Below are positions 7,962-16,385 of a stretch of 64,000 nucleotides of DNA, piece after piece. The stretch spans positions 92,743 to 156,742 of the forward strand of contig JBMOMT010000011.1 in NCBI GenBank assembly GCA_049324835.1, written 5' to 3'. The DNA is from JBMOMT01 sp049324835 (GTDB lineage: Bacteria; Chloroflexota; Anaerolineae; CAYNKW01). The position numbers and the translations under genes are program-made. The notes below the pieces were generated by a model. The model was not told where the DNA came from, ran no database searches, and saw only the letters and a list, made by a program, of their open reading frames with translations. How positions within the stretch are numbered: the stretch's first letter is position 1; every line of letters starts with the position of its first letter.

Positions 7962-8034
7962 AGCCGACGGTGGGAATCGAACCCGCAACCTAACGATTAC
8001 AAATCGCTTGCTCTTCCGATTGAGCTACGTCGGC
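7962..8034 (-). tRNA. tRNA-Thr (TGT)
   Basis: The acceptor GCCGACG/CGTCGGC and anticodon loop TTTGTAA give anticodon TGT. It is the first gene of the tRNA-Thr / Tyr / Thr / tuf transcript. Confidence 0.93.
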
Positions 8035-8044
8035 GCAAAAAGCA

Positions 8045-8125
8045 ATTATACTCGTAACCACAGTTGCGGTCAAATATCCCAGATTGTCGGGCCACGAGTA
8101 TAACCCGATTCGCCAGAAATGTCAA
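8045..8125 (-). promoter_or_regulatory. Tandem sigma-70-type promoters of the tRNA-tuf operon
   Basis: Two promoters read toward the tRNAs. The distal one is TTGACA (8120-8125), 17 bp, TATACT (8097-8102). The proximal one is TTGACC (8068-8073), 17 bp, TATAAT (8045-8050), just before the first tRNA. Both match the consensus closely, as expected for stable-RNA and EF-Tu expression. Confidence 0.8.
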
Positions 8126-8130
8126 ATCTT

Positions 8131-8871
8131 TCAACCCCGTTGGCGCCACACCTCATACAGCGCCACCGACCCGGCCACCGAGGCGTTTAACGATTCGATG
8201 CGCCCGCGCATGGGAATAGACAGCAAAAAGTCGCACTTTTCCCGCACCAGGCGGCGCAGACCCTGCCCTTCACTGCCCACCACCAACGCCAATGGCAGGT
8301 TCAGGTCGGCCTGATGCAGAGACCGTGCGCCCGGCAGGCTCTCTAACCCGGCGATCCAGATATCCTGGGCCTTGATCTGCTCCATGCTACGCGCCAGGTT
8401 GGTCACCTGGGCGACGCGCAGATGCTCCACCGCTCCCGCTGAGGCGTTGACCACAGCCGGCGTCACTGCTGCCGAGCGGCGCCAGGTCATGACCACTCCC
8501 TGCACCCCCACCGCCTCGGCGGTGCGCAACAATGCGCCAAAATTCTGCGGGTCCTGCAAACAGTCCAGCAGCAGCAACAACGCCAGCTCACCAGACTGCC
8601 GCACCAGGCGCAGCAGGTCGACCAGTTCCACGTAAGGGTAACCGGATACCTCGGCCACCACCCCCTGGTGATGCCCTCCTCTGGCAGCCCTGTCCAACTC
8701 ATGGCGGTCGGCGCGTTGAAGCGGCACCTGCCGCTGGTGAGCCAGGCCCAGGATATCGGCAACAGAGCCGCCCTCCTGAACCCCCTCGGCGATCCAGAGG
8801 CGGTGAATCTGTCGCCGCCCGGCCCGCAGGCTTTCCCAGACGGCGTTACGGCCAAACAGCAAGTCGATCAT
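8131..8871 (-). CDS. rlmB: TrmH/SpoU-family 23S rRNA 2'-O-methyltransferase (RlmB-like)
   Basis: A 246-aa SPOUT RNA 2'-O-ribose methyltransferase. The N-terminal substrate-binding domain begins FGRNAVWESLRAG; the SpoU domain has LLLLDCLQDPQNFGALLRTA (motif 1, with the catalytic Arg), VVGSEGQGL (motif 2) and IPMRGRIESLNASVAGSVAL (motif 3). RlmB modifies G2251 of 23S rRNA in E. coli; the exact target here is inference. The ATG at 8871 overlaps the cysS stop as ATGA, so the gene is translated with cysS, a common pairing. Confidence 0.92.
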   Translation of the reverse strand: MIDLLFGRNAVWESLRAGRRQIHRLWIAEGVQEGGSVADILGLAHQRQVPLQRADRHELDRAARGGHHQGVVAEVSGYPYVELVDLLRLVRQSGELALLLLLDCLQDPQNFGALLRTAEAVGVQGVVMTWRRSAAVTPAVVNASAGAVEHLRVAQVTNLARSMEQIKAQDIWIAGLESLPGARSLHQADLNLPLALVVGSEGQGLRRLVREKCDFLLSIPMRGRIESLNASVAGSVALYEVWRQRG

Positions 8872-10328
8872 CGGACGATGCGCCAGGTGGTGCCTTCCGG
8901 GCCATCTTCCAGGGTGATGCCCATTCCGGCCAGTCGATCCCGAATGGTATCGGCCAGGGCCCAATCTCTGGCCCGGCGCGCTGCCTGCCGCATCTCAATG
9001 ATCATCTGCATCAGCTCTGCCTCCAGACCGGCGCCAACCTGTTCAGGTAAAACATCGGGCACCAGACCCAGAACGGCGCCGCCCAACTCGCGGTAGAGAT
9101 CGTCGATGGCCTCCAGCGAGGCCCGACCGAGCGGCGCGGCCTCGGTGTCGTTCAGACGACGGTTGACCTCACGCGCCAGATCGAACAGGACGCCGATGGC
9201 CTTGGGCGCGTTAAAATCATCGTCCATGGCCGCCAGAAAACGCTCTCGATGCTCCCGGAGATGGTCGGCTACAGCCACGTCGGGCGCGCCATCGTGGGCC
9301 GCTTGGAGTTGCGCTCGCACAGCGCGCACGCTGCCCAGCAATCGTTCCAGCCCTTTACTGGCGGCTTCCAGGGCCGTCTGGCTGAAATCGATGGGCGAGC
9401 GATAATGGCTGCTGAGGATAAAGAAACGCAGCACCAGCGGGCCGTACTGCGCCAGCACCTGTTTGATGGTGGTAAAGTTGCCCAGCGATTTGCCCATCTT
9501 GACGCCATCGACCGTGACCATGTTGTTGAGCAGCCAGTAACGGGCAAACGGCTGGCCGGTGATGGCTTCTGCCTGGGCGATTTCACACTCGTTGTGCGGA
9601 AAAATGTTCTCCAGGCCGCCGCCGTGGATGTCAAAGGTCTCACCCAGGTATTTCATGCTCATGGCCGAGCACTCGATGTGCCAGCCAGGGTAGCCCCAAC
9701 CCCACGGGCTGGGCCAGCGCATGATGTGACCCGGCTCGGCCTTTTTCCACAGGGCAAAGTCGGCAGGCTGACGCTTTTCAGGGTTCACCTCCACCCGGGC
9801 GCCTTCTTGCAGTTCTTCTACCTTGCGGCCCGAGAGTTTACCATATTCTGGAAACCGCGACACGTCAAAGTAGACCGACCCATTGGCTTCGTAGGCATAG
9901 CCTTTGGCCAACAGATCTTTGACCATCTCGATCTGTTCCGGGATGTGACCGCTGGGCCGGGGTGAGATGTCGGGTCGGGTGACGCCCAGGGCATCCATGT
10001 CCTCAAAGTAGCTGCGCATATACATTTCCACCAGCTCCATCGGCTCCACCGCCCGTTCGGCGGCCCGGCGCTGGATCTTGTCCTCACCCTCGTCGGCGTC
10101 ATCGGTGAGATGACCCACATCAGTGATGTTTTGTACATAACGCACCCGGTATCCCAGGTAGCGCAGATAACGCACCACCACGTCGAAAGAGAGGTAGATT
10201 TTGGCGTGGCCGATGTGGGCGTGATCGTACACCGTCGGCCCGCAGACGTACATCGTCACCTGATCCTGGCGCAAAGGAACAAACGTCTCTTTCTGGCGTG
10301 TCAGAAAATTGTAAACCTGCAAAGCCAT
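8868..10328 (-). CDS. cysS: Cysteinyl-tRNA synthetase
   Basis: A 486-aa class I monomeric synthetase. The HIGH motif appears as YDHAHIGHAK with the preceding zinc ligand in MYVCGPTVYDH. Other zinc-site residues lie in GWHIECSAM and HGGGLENIFPHNE. The KMSKS loop reads KMGKSLGNF. A C-terminal DALR-type helical domain follows. The length is typical. A GGAGGG ribosome site precedes the ATG. It overlaps the rlmB-like gene by 4 bp. Confidence 0.97.
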   Translation of the reverse strand: MALQVYNFLTRQKETFVPLRQDQVTMYVCGPTVYDHAHIGHAKIYLSFDVVVRYLRYLGYRVRYVQNITDVGHLTDDADEGEDKIQRRAAERAVEPMELVEMYMRSYFEDMDALGVTRPDISPRPSGHIPEQIEMVKDLLAKGYAYEANGSVYFDVSRFPEYGKLSGRKVEELQEGARVEVNPEKRQPADFALWKKAEPGHIMRWPSPWGWGYPGWHIECSAMSMKYLGETFDIHGGGLENIFPHNECEIAQAEAITGQPFARYWLLNNMVTVDGVKMGKSLGNFTTIKQVLAQYGPLVLRFFILSSHYRSPIDFSQTALEAASKGLERLLGSVRAVRAQLQAAHDGAPDVAVADHLREHRERFLAAMDDDFNAPKAIGVLFDLAREVNRRLNDTEAAPLGRASLEAIDDLYRELGGAVLGLVPDVLPEQVGAGLEAELMQMIIEMRQAARRARDWALADTIRDRLAGMGITLEDGPEGTTWRIVR

Positions 10329-10350
10329 TTCGATTCCCTCCTAAACACGA

Positions 10351-10375
10351 CCCCGCGAGCCAGGGGCTCGCGGGG
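10351..10375. terminator. GC-rich hairpin upstream of cysS
   Basis: A perfect 11-bp stem (10351-10361 with 10365-10375) with a 3-nt loop lies between the cytidylate-kinase-like gene and cysS. A T-run is lacking on the minus strand, so it is a weak or Rho-independent-like terminator at best. Confidence 0.5.
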
Positions 10376-10493
10376 TGCAAGGCAACACTCAGGCGAAACG
10401 ATCCACCTCAGCCGCCTGCTGCAACCCCCCACCACCGGCGGGCACACGCCCCACAGCAATCTTTGGCCACGTCCGCCGTCGGCCTGTCTGCCG

Positions 10494-11234
10494 TCACACC
10501 TGATCCTCCGGCCCGACATCCGGCGTCTGGCTCAACGCTGCCGCCACAGCCACCTCGTCCAGGGCCCGGCAAGCGCCCACCACAGCCGCCACCGCAACCG
10601 GAACCGGCAGATCGTCGGTATGCAGGCTCAAATGGTAGAGACGCGGGTCTTGCCAGTCTGCGCCGTGATAACGGCGCAGGTAATGGGCGCGAGCGTGATC
10701 GCTGGCCCGCAGCTCGGCGGCTGCCTGGCGTCGGTCGAGCTGCCTGCGGCTCATGAGTGTCTCGACGCGGCAGGAAAAGGAGGCCATCACCTGCACATGC
10801 AACACGCCGGGTTGATTTTTCAACACCACCTGGCCCCCCTGCCCCACCAGGATCACATGGCCATCGCTGGCCAGTTCGCGGATGGCCATATCGACCATGC
10901 GCACATATTCGACCATCGACAGGCTCATCGGCGGCTGGAGTGAGGAGAGTAAACCACCAGTCAGAGCGACACCGACAGAGGCATCGCGGGCAGAGGGCTC
11001 CAATGTGGTGGGAATGGCCGGCATGCCATAGACCACACTCAACATCCGATCCACCAGGCCGCGTCGGCCTTCGTAGCTCAACTCTTCCAATGCGGCGCGT
11101 GGCACGCCTGCCTCGATGGCAGCCTGGTTGATGATGTTCTGATCCACCACCCGCAAACCCAAGACCTGCGCCACCCCCAGCGCGATGGCCTCGCCGCCGC
11201 CAGCCAGTTGTCGAGAAAGGGTCACAATGGCCAA
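10494..11234 (-). CDS. Cytidylate kinase-like family protein
   Basis: A 246-aa protein starting MAIVTLSRQLAGGGEAIALG, where the P-loop region is SRQLAGGG. It matches the cytidylate-kinase-like group (Cytidylate_kin2), P-loop nucleoside-phosphate kinase relatives whose substrate is mostly untested. Conserved-looking stretches include GHVILVGQGGQVVLK and the Arg-rich lid with HARAHYLRRYHGADWQDPRLYHL. It starts at TTG, 2 bp after the stop of the PIN-TRAM gene, and lacks a clear ribosome site, so it is probably translated by coupling. The product is cytosolic. The true CMP kinase (cmk) would be another gene. Confidence 0.8.
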   Translation of the reverse strand: MAIVTLSRQLAGGGEAIALGVAQVLGLRVVDQNIINQAAIEAGVPRAALEELSYEGRRGLVDRMLSVVYGMPAIPTTLEPSARDASVGVALTGGLLSSLQPPMSLSMVEYVRMVDMAIRELASDGHVILVGQGGQVVLKNQPGVLHVQVMASFSCRVETLMSRRQLDRRQAAAELRASDHARAHYLRRYHGADWQDPRLYHLSLHTDDLPVPVAVAAVVGACRALDEVAVAAALSQTPDVGPEDQV

Positions 11235-11236
11235 GA

Positions 11237-12289
11237 TTACCCCGCGTCTGTATCTCGCCTGGCAAAGATCATCCGCCCGGCAGCCGTCTGGAGCACTTTG
11301 GTCACCATCAATGGCACCACCCGCCCGATATCCCTTCGACCTTCTTCGACAACAACCATGGTGCCGTCGTCGAGATAACCCACGCCCTGACCCAACTCTT
11401 TGCCCTCCTGAATGACCTTGACCTCCAGGGTTTCACCGGGCAAAAAGATGGCCCGCACGGCGTTGGCCAATTCGTTGATGTTGAGCACGGTGACGCCCTG
11501 TAACTCGGCCACACGGTTGAGGTTGTAATCGTTGGTGACGATGGCGCAGTGCAACTGTTTGGCCAGCAGCACCAGTTTATCGTCGACCTCGCGCACACCG
11601 TCGATGTCCATATCGGTGATGAGAATGGGCACGGTGGAGTCTTTTTGTAGCTTGTTGAGCATCTCCAGGCCACGTCGACCACGATTGCGCCGCAAGGCAT
11701 CGGCTGAATCGGCGATGTGCTGCAGCTCGTTCAACACAAAACGCGGCACCATCATCGTGCCCTGGATAAAACCCGTGCGGCTGACGTCGGCGATACGACC
11801 GTCGATGATGACGCTGGTATCCAACAACACCTGGGTGCTTTCCACCGAGCTGCCACCCTCGCGGCTGCTCATTCGGCGGCTGCCCAGCAGGTTAAAGATG
11901 TCCTGGCGGCGCATGACCATGATGGCCACGCCCAGGTAACTGAACACGATCACCCCACTAAAAGACAACAGGGCATCGATGGGCGGCGGCAGCAGGCCGA
12001 TGGGAATGGCCAGCAGGGCCGCCACGACCAGTCCGATGATCAGCCCGATGATGGCCGCGATCAGTTGCTGCGCCGGCATGCGCCGGATCTGTCGTCGAAT
12101 AGCCAGAAAAGGACGTGAGGTGAAATACGGCGTCAGCAGCAGACCCAACGCAGCGCCAGAAAGGCTCAGAATAAGAATGAAACGATAAGACGTCTGGACG
12201 GTTTTGGCATCCAGCGACTCGCCCACCTGCCAGCCCACCACCGCCAAAACCACCATACCTAACAGGCGCAGAAGAAAATCGGCGCTCAT
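11237..12289 (-). CDS. Membrane-anchored PIN/TRAM domain protein
   Basis: A 350-aa protein with four predicted membrane helices (about 5-25, 35-55, 72-98, 103-123). A PIN nuclease domain (about 150-270) follows with acidic residues in LLDTSVIIDGRIAD and TNDYNLNRVAE, then a C-terminal TRAM domain (GKELGQGVGYLDDGTMVVVEEG). The architecture is that of the YacL family, which probably cleaves or binds RNA at the membrane; the substrate is unknown. The start at 12289 is set by an AAGGGGG site and the hydrophobic N-terminus. Confidence 0.9.
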   Translation of the reverse strand: MSADFLLRLLGMVVLAVVGWQVGESLDAKTVQTSYRFILILSLSGAALGLLLTPYFTSRPFLAIRRQIRRMPAQQLIAAIIGLIIGLVVAALLAIPIGLLPPPIDALLSFSGVIVFSYLGVAIMVMRRQDIFNLLGSRRMSSREGGSSVESTQVLLDTSVIIDGRIADVSRTGFIQGTMMVPRFVLNELQHIADSADALRRNRGRRGLEMLNKLQKDSTVPILITDMDIDGVREVDDKLVLLAKQLHCAIVTNDYNLNRVAELQGVTVLNINELANAVRAIFLPGETLEVKVIQEGKELGQGVGYLDDGTMVVVEEGRRDIGRVVPLMVTKVLQTAAGRMIFARRDTDAG

Positions 12290-12791
12290 CGAGAGACCCC
12301 CTTCCTTCCGCCGACCACGCCCTGACGCCAGGTCACCCAACACACCGGCTCGCGCCACCGCTGGCGACCAGCGATGCCGCACCCTCCGGAGTCCGGGAAG
12401 AGACGAGGTTACCGACCGAAAGGAAACGTATGGCAGAGAGGACACAAACGTATACACATACGCTCTGGCCAGGGGATGCCAGACTGCCGCGAAAGAAGCT
12501 TTTGCAGAACCTGACGCCCTTGTGGGCCATCGCCCGGATGCAGCCCATCAACCTCTTTTGAGCGGTCGTCTGCCACCCGCAGCGATACAATAAACGAGAA
12601 ATGAATGCCTCAGTTCACTGTTGCGCCAGCGCGTTCCGATCCCCTGCCGCCGCACGTCTCCACGAGCTTTCACCCGTCTGTTCCAACAGCGCGAGATAAT
12701 CGAATCAATAAACGATAAAACGGTTGGGACAGACGTAACCGGCGGAAAACGAATGACAATGATGGATGATGATCATGAGTCAAAAATCAGG
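12290..12791. other. Intergenic stretch without recognised gene
   Basis: These 502 bases lie between the PIN-TRAM start and the tRNA cluster. Short frames on both strands lack ribosome sites and any family resemblance. The minus strand should contain the PIN-TRAM promoter and leader, and the end of the tRNA transcript lies in its right half, but I could not pick a convincing promoter, terminator or structured RNA. Confidence 0.5.
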
Positions 12792-12863
12792 TGGGTCCAC
12801 CAGGATTCGAACCTGGGACCAACCGGTTATGAGCCGGTCGCTCTGCCGCTGAGCTATGGACCC
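12792..12863 (-). tRNA. tRNA with CAU anticodon (Met or lysidine-modified Ile2)
   Basis: The acceptor GGGTCCA/TGGACCC and anticodon loop CTCATAA give CAT. It lacks initiator features. The CTCATAA loop occurs in both elongator Met and Ile2 tRNAs, so the identity is left open. CCA is not encoded. Confidence 0.9.
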
Positions 12864-12875
12864 CCACTCCGAGAG

Positions 12876-12948
12876 AGCGGGAGACGGGATTTGAACCCGT
12901 AACCTACGGCTTGGAAGGCCGATGCGCTACCCATTGCGCCACTCCCGC
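12876..12948 (-). tRNA. tRNA-Gly (TCC)
   Basis: The acceptor GCGGGAG/CTCCCGC and anticodon loop CTTCCAA give TCC. The outermost anticodon-stem pair appears mismatched (T-T). CCA is not encoded. Confidence 0.92.
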
Positions 12949-12957
12949 CCGGACAGG

Positions 12958-13032
12958 TCGGGGCGGGCGGACTTGAACCGCCGGCCTCGCGGTCCCAAAC
13001 CGCGCGCTCCAACCTAGCTGAGCTACGCCCCG
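12958..13032 (-). tRNA. tRNA-Pro (TGG)
   Basis: The acceptor CGGGGCG/CGCCCCG and anticodon loop TTTGGGA give TGG. It is the first gene of the Pro-Gly-CAU tRNA transcript. Confidence 0.93.
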
Positions 13033-13043
13033 ACAGTGGCCCA

Positions 13044-13072
13044 AGTATAGCACAGATTTTTCATCGGAGCAA
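13044..13072 (-). promoter_or_regulatory. Promoter of the tRNA-Pro/Gly/CAU cluster
   Basis: On the minus strand TTGCTC (13067-13072), a 17-bp spacer and TATACT (13044-13049) lie 11 bp before tRNA-Pro. Confidence 0.65.
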
Positions 13073-13084
13073 GATGATGGCGTT

Positions 13085-13729
13085 TCACCTGGCCTTGATG
13101 AGTCTGCCGGCCAGGATGCCGCCGATCACGGCCAGGTCTTCGGTGGGCAGATAATGAGAGGCTGCCCCATCGAACAGCACGTTGGCCGAAGCGCCAAACT
13201 CTTCGTCGGCCAGATAGAGCACCACTGCCAGCCACAGCCGCGGAAAGATGCGAAACAGATAGGAGGCGTCACCAAAAGAGAGCAGCTCACCACCCAATGC
13301 CCTGGCGGCGCGGTGAAAACCCTCCGCATCGCGCCCAAAGACCTGCTTCAGCCGGTGATCGGCCCGCCCTTGAAAAGCCGGCGCGTATCCCATGCCCCCT
13401 GGCAGATCACGAAAGGCGATCCACTGATTGGCCATCTCGATACCATCGGCAGTGACCAGGTAATGCAACGCCAGAATCTGTTCCGCAATGGACGGCGAAT
13501 CGGCGCGGCCGGCATATGTCACCTCACCGTCTGGATAAGAGACGACAAATTCCTGCCCCCAAAAGGGCACATCGAACGCACCACTCTGATCCGTCAGGCG
13601 GCGATAAACCACACCGGCGCGGGCAGCGATCAGGTGCGGCTCCCGCCTGACCAGCTCCTGGCGGGCCACCTGAATCGCCGGGTCGTAGGTCTCTTCGGGC
13701 GAGCGGGGTTTTAATGGCTCTGTGGACAT
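13085..13729 (-). CDS. DUF3786 domain protein
   Basis: A 214-aa soluble protein of the DUF3786 family, whose function is unknown. Recognisable stretches are GVVYRRLTDQSGAF, VPFWGQEFVVSYPDG, ILALHYLVTADG, the WIAFRDLPGG block and ADEEFGASANVLFDGAASHYL. In other anaerobes DUF3786 proteins often occur beside corrinoid/Fe-S proteins; nothing like that is adjacent here. The ATG at 13729 has an AAGGAGA site. It lies 22 bp after the zincin gene, probably in one operon. Confidence 0.85.
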   Translation of the reverse strand: MSTEPLKPRSPEETYDPAIQVARQELVRREPHLIAARAGVVYRRLTDQSGAFDVPFWGQEFVVSYPDGEVTYAGRADSPSIAEQILALHYLVTADGIEMANQWIAFRDLPGGMGYAPAFQGRADHRLKQVFGRDAEGFHRAARALGGELLSFGDASYLFRIFPRLWLAVVLYLADEEFGASANVLFDGAASHYLPTEDLAVIGGILAGRLIKAR

Positions 13730-13751
13730 TTGCTCTCCTTTTGCAGCCGTT

Positions 13752-14126
13752 TCAATAGGCACCGATCTCACGCAGTCGCTGATCGTCGATGCCAAAGTGA
13801 TGGGCGATCTCGTGACGCAGCACGTGGCTCACCAGCCGGCGGAGGTCATCCAGGCTGCGACAGCGCATTTCCATGGGCCGTCGGTAGAGACTGATCTTGT
13901 CCGGCGGCACCAGGTTGTAACCCAACGTGCGGTTGGTCTGGGGTACGCCGTGATAGAACCCCAACACGTCTGCTGGCGAGGCAGCCCCGGCCTGGCGCAA
14001 CACATAGGCGTCCGGCCAGTCCTCCACCACCACCTCGACGTTGTCCAGATGCGCCACGAAAACAGCCGGCAAAGCGTCCAACGCCTGGACCACAAACTCA
14101 CGAAACGTTTCCTCATCTATGCGCAT
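13752..14126 (-). CDS. Zincin-like metallopeptidase family protein
   Basis: A 124-aa protein with a single zincin motif HEIAHHFGI near residues 104-112 (HExxH). The length and layout match the small bacterial metallopeptidase family typified by TTHA0227 (Zincin_1). It probably binds zinc; no substrate is known. It also has the family's LGxYxGVPxxxR-like stretch (LGFYHGVPQTNR). It precedes the DUF3786 gene closely. Confidence 0.88.
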   Translation of the reverse strand: MRIDEETFREFVVQALDALPAVFVAHLDNVEVVVEDWPDAYVLRQAGAASPADVLGFYHGVPQTNRTLGYNLVPPDKISLYRRPMEMRCRSLDDLRRLVSHVLRHEIAHHFGIDDQRLREIGAY

Positions 14127-14176
14127 GGTGGGATAATTATAACCCAGGCTGGCAGCGGGTCAAGTGGGCACCGTCT

Positions 14177-15337
14177 TTAGACCATCGCCTCGGCGATGGT
14201 CTGAGCGAGCGTGGCGATACCTTGCTCCAACTCGTGTGGCGGCACGAAACTAAAAGCCAGGCGCAGGTTGTGCGCACCGCCGCCGTTGGCAAAAAAGCCT
14301 GTCCCGGCCGAAAAGAGCACACCCCGCCGGTGAGCTTTTTCCTGCACCTGGCTCAACGACACCCGCTCTGGCAGTGTGAGCCAGACGAAAAAACCACCGC
14401 GCGGCCGGGTCCAACTGACGCCGGCCGGCATGTAACGCGCCAGAGCCGCCAGAGCCGCATCACGACGCTGGCGGTAAACGGTTCGTAGATGGGCGATGTG
14501 TGGCTCCAGATGCCCGGCCCGGCAATATTCGGCCACCACGTGGGCCACAAACGGATTGGCCCCGCCGCCCATTTGCAGCGCTCCACAGGCGCCAAAACGG
14601 CGGATGTGTTCCGGGGAGGCGATCAGCCAGCCCAGTCGCAGCCCGGCTGCCATGATCTTGGAAAAGCTGCCGATGCGCAGCACGCCCCTTCCCTCCGCCA
14701 GGGCGTAAAAGCTCGGCGGCACATCCCCCTCGAAGACCAGATCGCGGTAAACGTCGTCCTCCACGATCAGCAGGCCATGTTCGTGGGCCAGCTCCAGGAT
14801 CACCTGGCGGCGAGATGGCGCCAGCGTCACCCCGGAAGGGTTCTGAAAATTGGGGATGGTGTACAAAAACCGCGGCGAGCGACCCTCGCGCTTGAGCGCC
14901 ACCAGTTGCGCCGCCAGCGACTCGACCACCAGGCCGTCCTGGTCGATGGGCACCTGCCTCAGATCGACGCCGTGATCGCGGATGGCGTCGATAGAATCGC
15001 GGTAACTGGGCGCTTCCACCAGCACCACGCCGCCGTCGCGGGCATAGAGCCGCGTGATCAGGTCCAGCGCACCTGTTGAGCCAGCCGTGATCATCAACTG
15101 ATCACCCGTCAGCCCCAGTTGTTCACTTGCATTGAGCCGGTGCGCCAGAAATTCGAGCAGGGCCGGCGGCCCCTGCTCCGATCCGTATTGCAACGCCAGA
15201 CGCGCCTGCGGCCCGCGCCATACCGCCTCCACAGCGGCGCGTAATTCTTCGACGGGCAGGGTGGCGGCGTCGGGATGGCCAAAGATCAGGGAAATGGTGC
15301 CGGGCAGAACACCCTGGGGCAATGCCTCATGGGACAT
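14177..15337 (-). CDS. PLP-dependent aminotransferase (2-aminoadipate/MocR-like fold, no DNA-binding domain)
   Basis: A 386-aa fold-type I aminotransferase. The N-terminal part has GTISLIFGHPDAATLP and LQYGSEQGPPALLEFLAHRL. ITAGSTGALDLI binds the cofactor phosphate region, TIPNFQNPSGV and VEDDVYRDLVF are typical core motifs, and SFSKIMAAGLRLGW carries the PLP lysine. It most resembles the aromatic/2-aminoadipate aminotransferase group (LysN, AraT); the substrate is uncertain. It begins 9 bp after the phosphoesterase gene with a GAGGAG site and forms an operon with it. Confidence 0.88.
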   Translation of the reverse strand: MSHEALPQGVLPGTISLIFGHPDAATLPVEELRAAVEAVWRGPQARLALQYGSEQGPPALLEFLAHRLNASEQLGLTGDQLMITAGSTGALDLITRLYARDGGVVLVEAPSYRDSIDAIRDHGVDLRQVPIDQDGLVVESLAAQLVALKREGRSPRFLYTIPNFQNPSGVTLAPSRRQVILELAHEHGLLIVEDDVYRDLVFEGDVPPSFYALAEGRGVLRIGSFSKIMAAGLRLGWLIASPEHIRRFGACGALQMGGGANPFVAHVVAEYCRAGHLEPHIAHLRTVYRQRRDAALAALARYMPAGVSWTRPRGGFFVWLTLPERVSLSQVQEKAHRRGVLFSAGTGFFANGGGAHNLRLAFSFVPPHELEQGIATLAQTIAEAMV

Positions 15338-15346
15338 ACTCGCTCC

Positions 15347-16204
15347 TCACGTGTCGTTTTGTAATCGAATCAGGGTCACTTCGGGGCGGCAGTTGAAACG
15401 CACGGCAGGCCGGATGAGGCCCACGCCGCGGCTGGTGTAGAGCCACAGGTCGCCCACACGGCGCAGGCCGTAGGGGTATTTTCGCCCGTGCGGCGGCAGC
15501 ACCGGCGCGCCCACGAGCGGCAGGCGCACCTGACCGCCGTGGCTGTGGCCCGAAAGCTGCAACGTCACCCCCCGTCCGATCACCTGATCCGCATAGTCTG
15601 GCTCGTGGGCCAGCAGCAGCGTTGTTGCGCCCGCTGGAACACCCGCCAGAGCGCGATCCAGATCGGCGCGGCGCTCCCAGACATCGTCCACACCGGCCAG
15701 CCAGAGATCAGCCTCTGAAAGGGGCAGGCGCAGGCCGGTGTTGATCAACACCGGCCGGCCGGCATCCTCCAGACCGGCCTGCACCACCCCGGCATCGGTC
15801 CAGTGATCGTGATTGCCGAGGATGGCATACACGCCGAGGGGGGCGTCGAGCCGGGCCAGCTCCCGGGCACAAGCGGCAATATCGGCAGCGTGGTAGGTCA
15901 CGTAATCGCCGCCCAGCAGGATCAGGTCTGGTTGCGCCTGGAGCACCCTATCCACCGCCTGGGCGACGTGGCCTTCTTGAAGATCGGAGCCCCAGTGAAG
16001 GTCCGTCATCAGGGCGATGGTCAGCCCGGCCAGAGCCGAAGGCAGCCCGGCGATGGGCACGGTCACCCGTTCCAGGGCCAGCCACCAGGGTTCCACGTCG
16101 CAGGCATATTTCCAACCGCCCAGACCAGTGGTGCCAAAAGCGCTGGCCGTCCATGCCAGCCAGCGCAGGAAACGCCGCCGGGAGACAATCGTCTGGGATG
16201 TCAT
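15347..16204 (-). CDS. Tat-exported metallophosphoesterase (YkuE/YaeI-like)
   Basis: A 285-aa calcineurin-like phosphoesterase. It begins MTSQTIVSRRRFLRWLAWTA, with a twin-arginine motif (SRRRFLRW) and a hydrophobic h-region, so it should be exported folded. The metal-binding motifs are in order: MTDLHWG, LLGGDYV, LGNHDHW, AHEPDY and SGHSHGGQ. This matches YkuE-type enzymes acting on envelope phospho-compounds; YaeI relatives have UDP-diacylglucosamine hydrolase activity, but the substrate here is unknown. I preferred the start at 16204 because the Tat signal then begins properly. The ribosome site is weak. Confidence 0.87.
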   Translation of the reverse strand: MTSQTIVSRRRFLRWLAWTASAFGTTGLGGWKYACDVEPWWLALERVTVPIAGLPSALAGLTIALMTDLHWGSDLQEGHVAQAVDRVLQAQPDLILLGGDYVTYHAADIAACARELARLDAPLGVYAILGNHDHWTDAGVVQAGLEDAGRPVLINTGLRLPLSEADLWLAGVDDVWERRADLDRALAGVPAGATTLLLAHEPDYADQVIGRGVTLQLSGHSHGGQVRLPLVGAPVLPPHGRKYPYGLRRVGDLWLYTSRGVGLIRPAVRFNCRPEVTLIRLQNDT

Positions 16205-16324
16205 GCGGCACAGCATAACACAGAAAACAGCGAATGTCAATCGCTGCGACGCCGTTCAACGCGGCGCATCGATTTTACGAATGGGACAGAACTGCCGCCA
16301 AAGCCGCCGTGGCTTCCAGTCTAT

Positions 16325-16353
16325 TTGACGCCCCGGCCCAAATGGCATACAAT
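16325..16353 (+). promoter_or_regulatory. Promoter of the flippase/glycosyltransferase operon
   Basis: TTGACG (16325-16330), a 17-bp spacer and TACAAT (16348-16353) lie 32 bp before the flippase ATG. Confidence 0.7.
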
Positions 16354-16385
16354 ACAGCGGCTGTTAACTCACCGGGAGAGATGGC

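Noticed and set aside
10408..11265. 285-aa minus-strand frame overlapping the cytidylate-kinase-like gene
   Set aside because: It shares the strand but another frame with a recognisable P-loop protein and is Gly/Arg-rich without motifs.
12333..12590. 85-aa minus-strand frame in the 12.3-12.8 kb gap
   Set aside because: No ribosome site, no motif, and cysteine-rich random-like composition.
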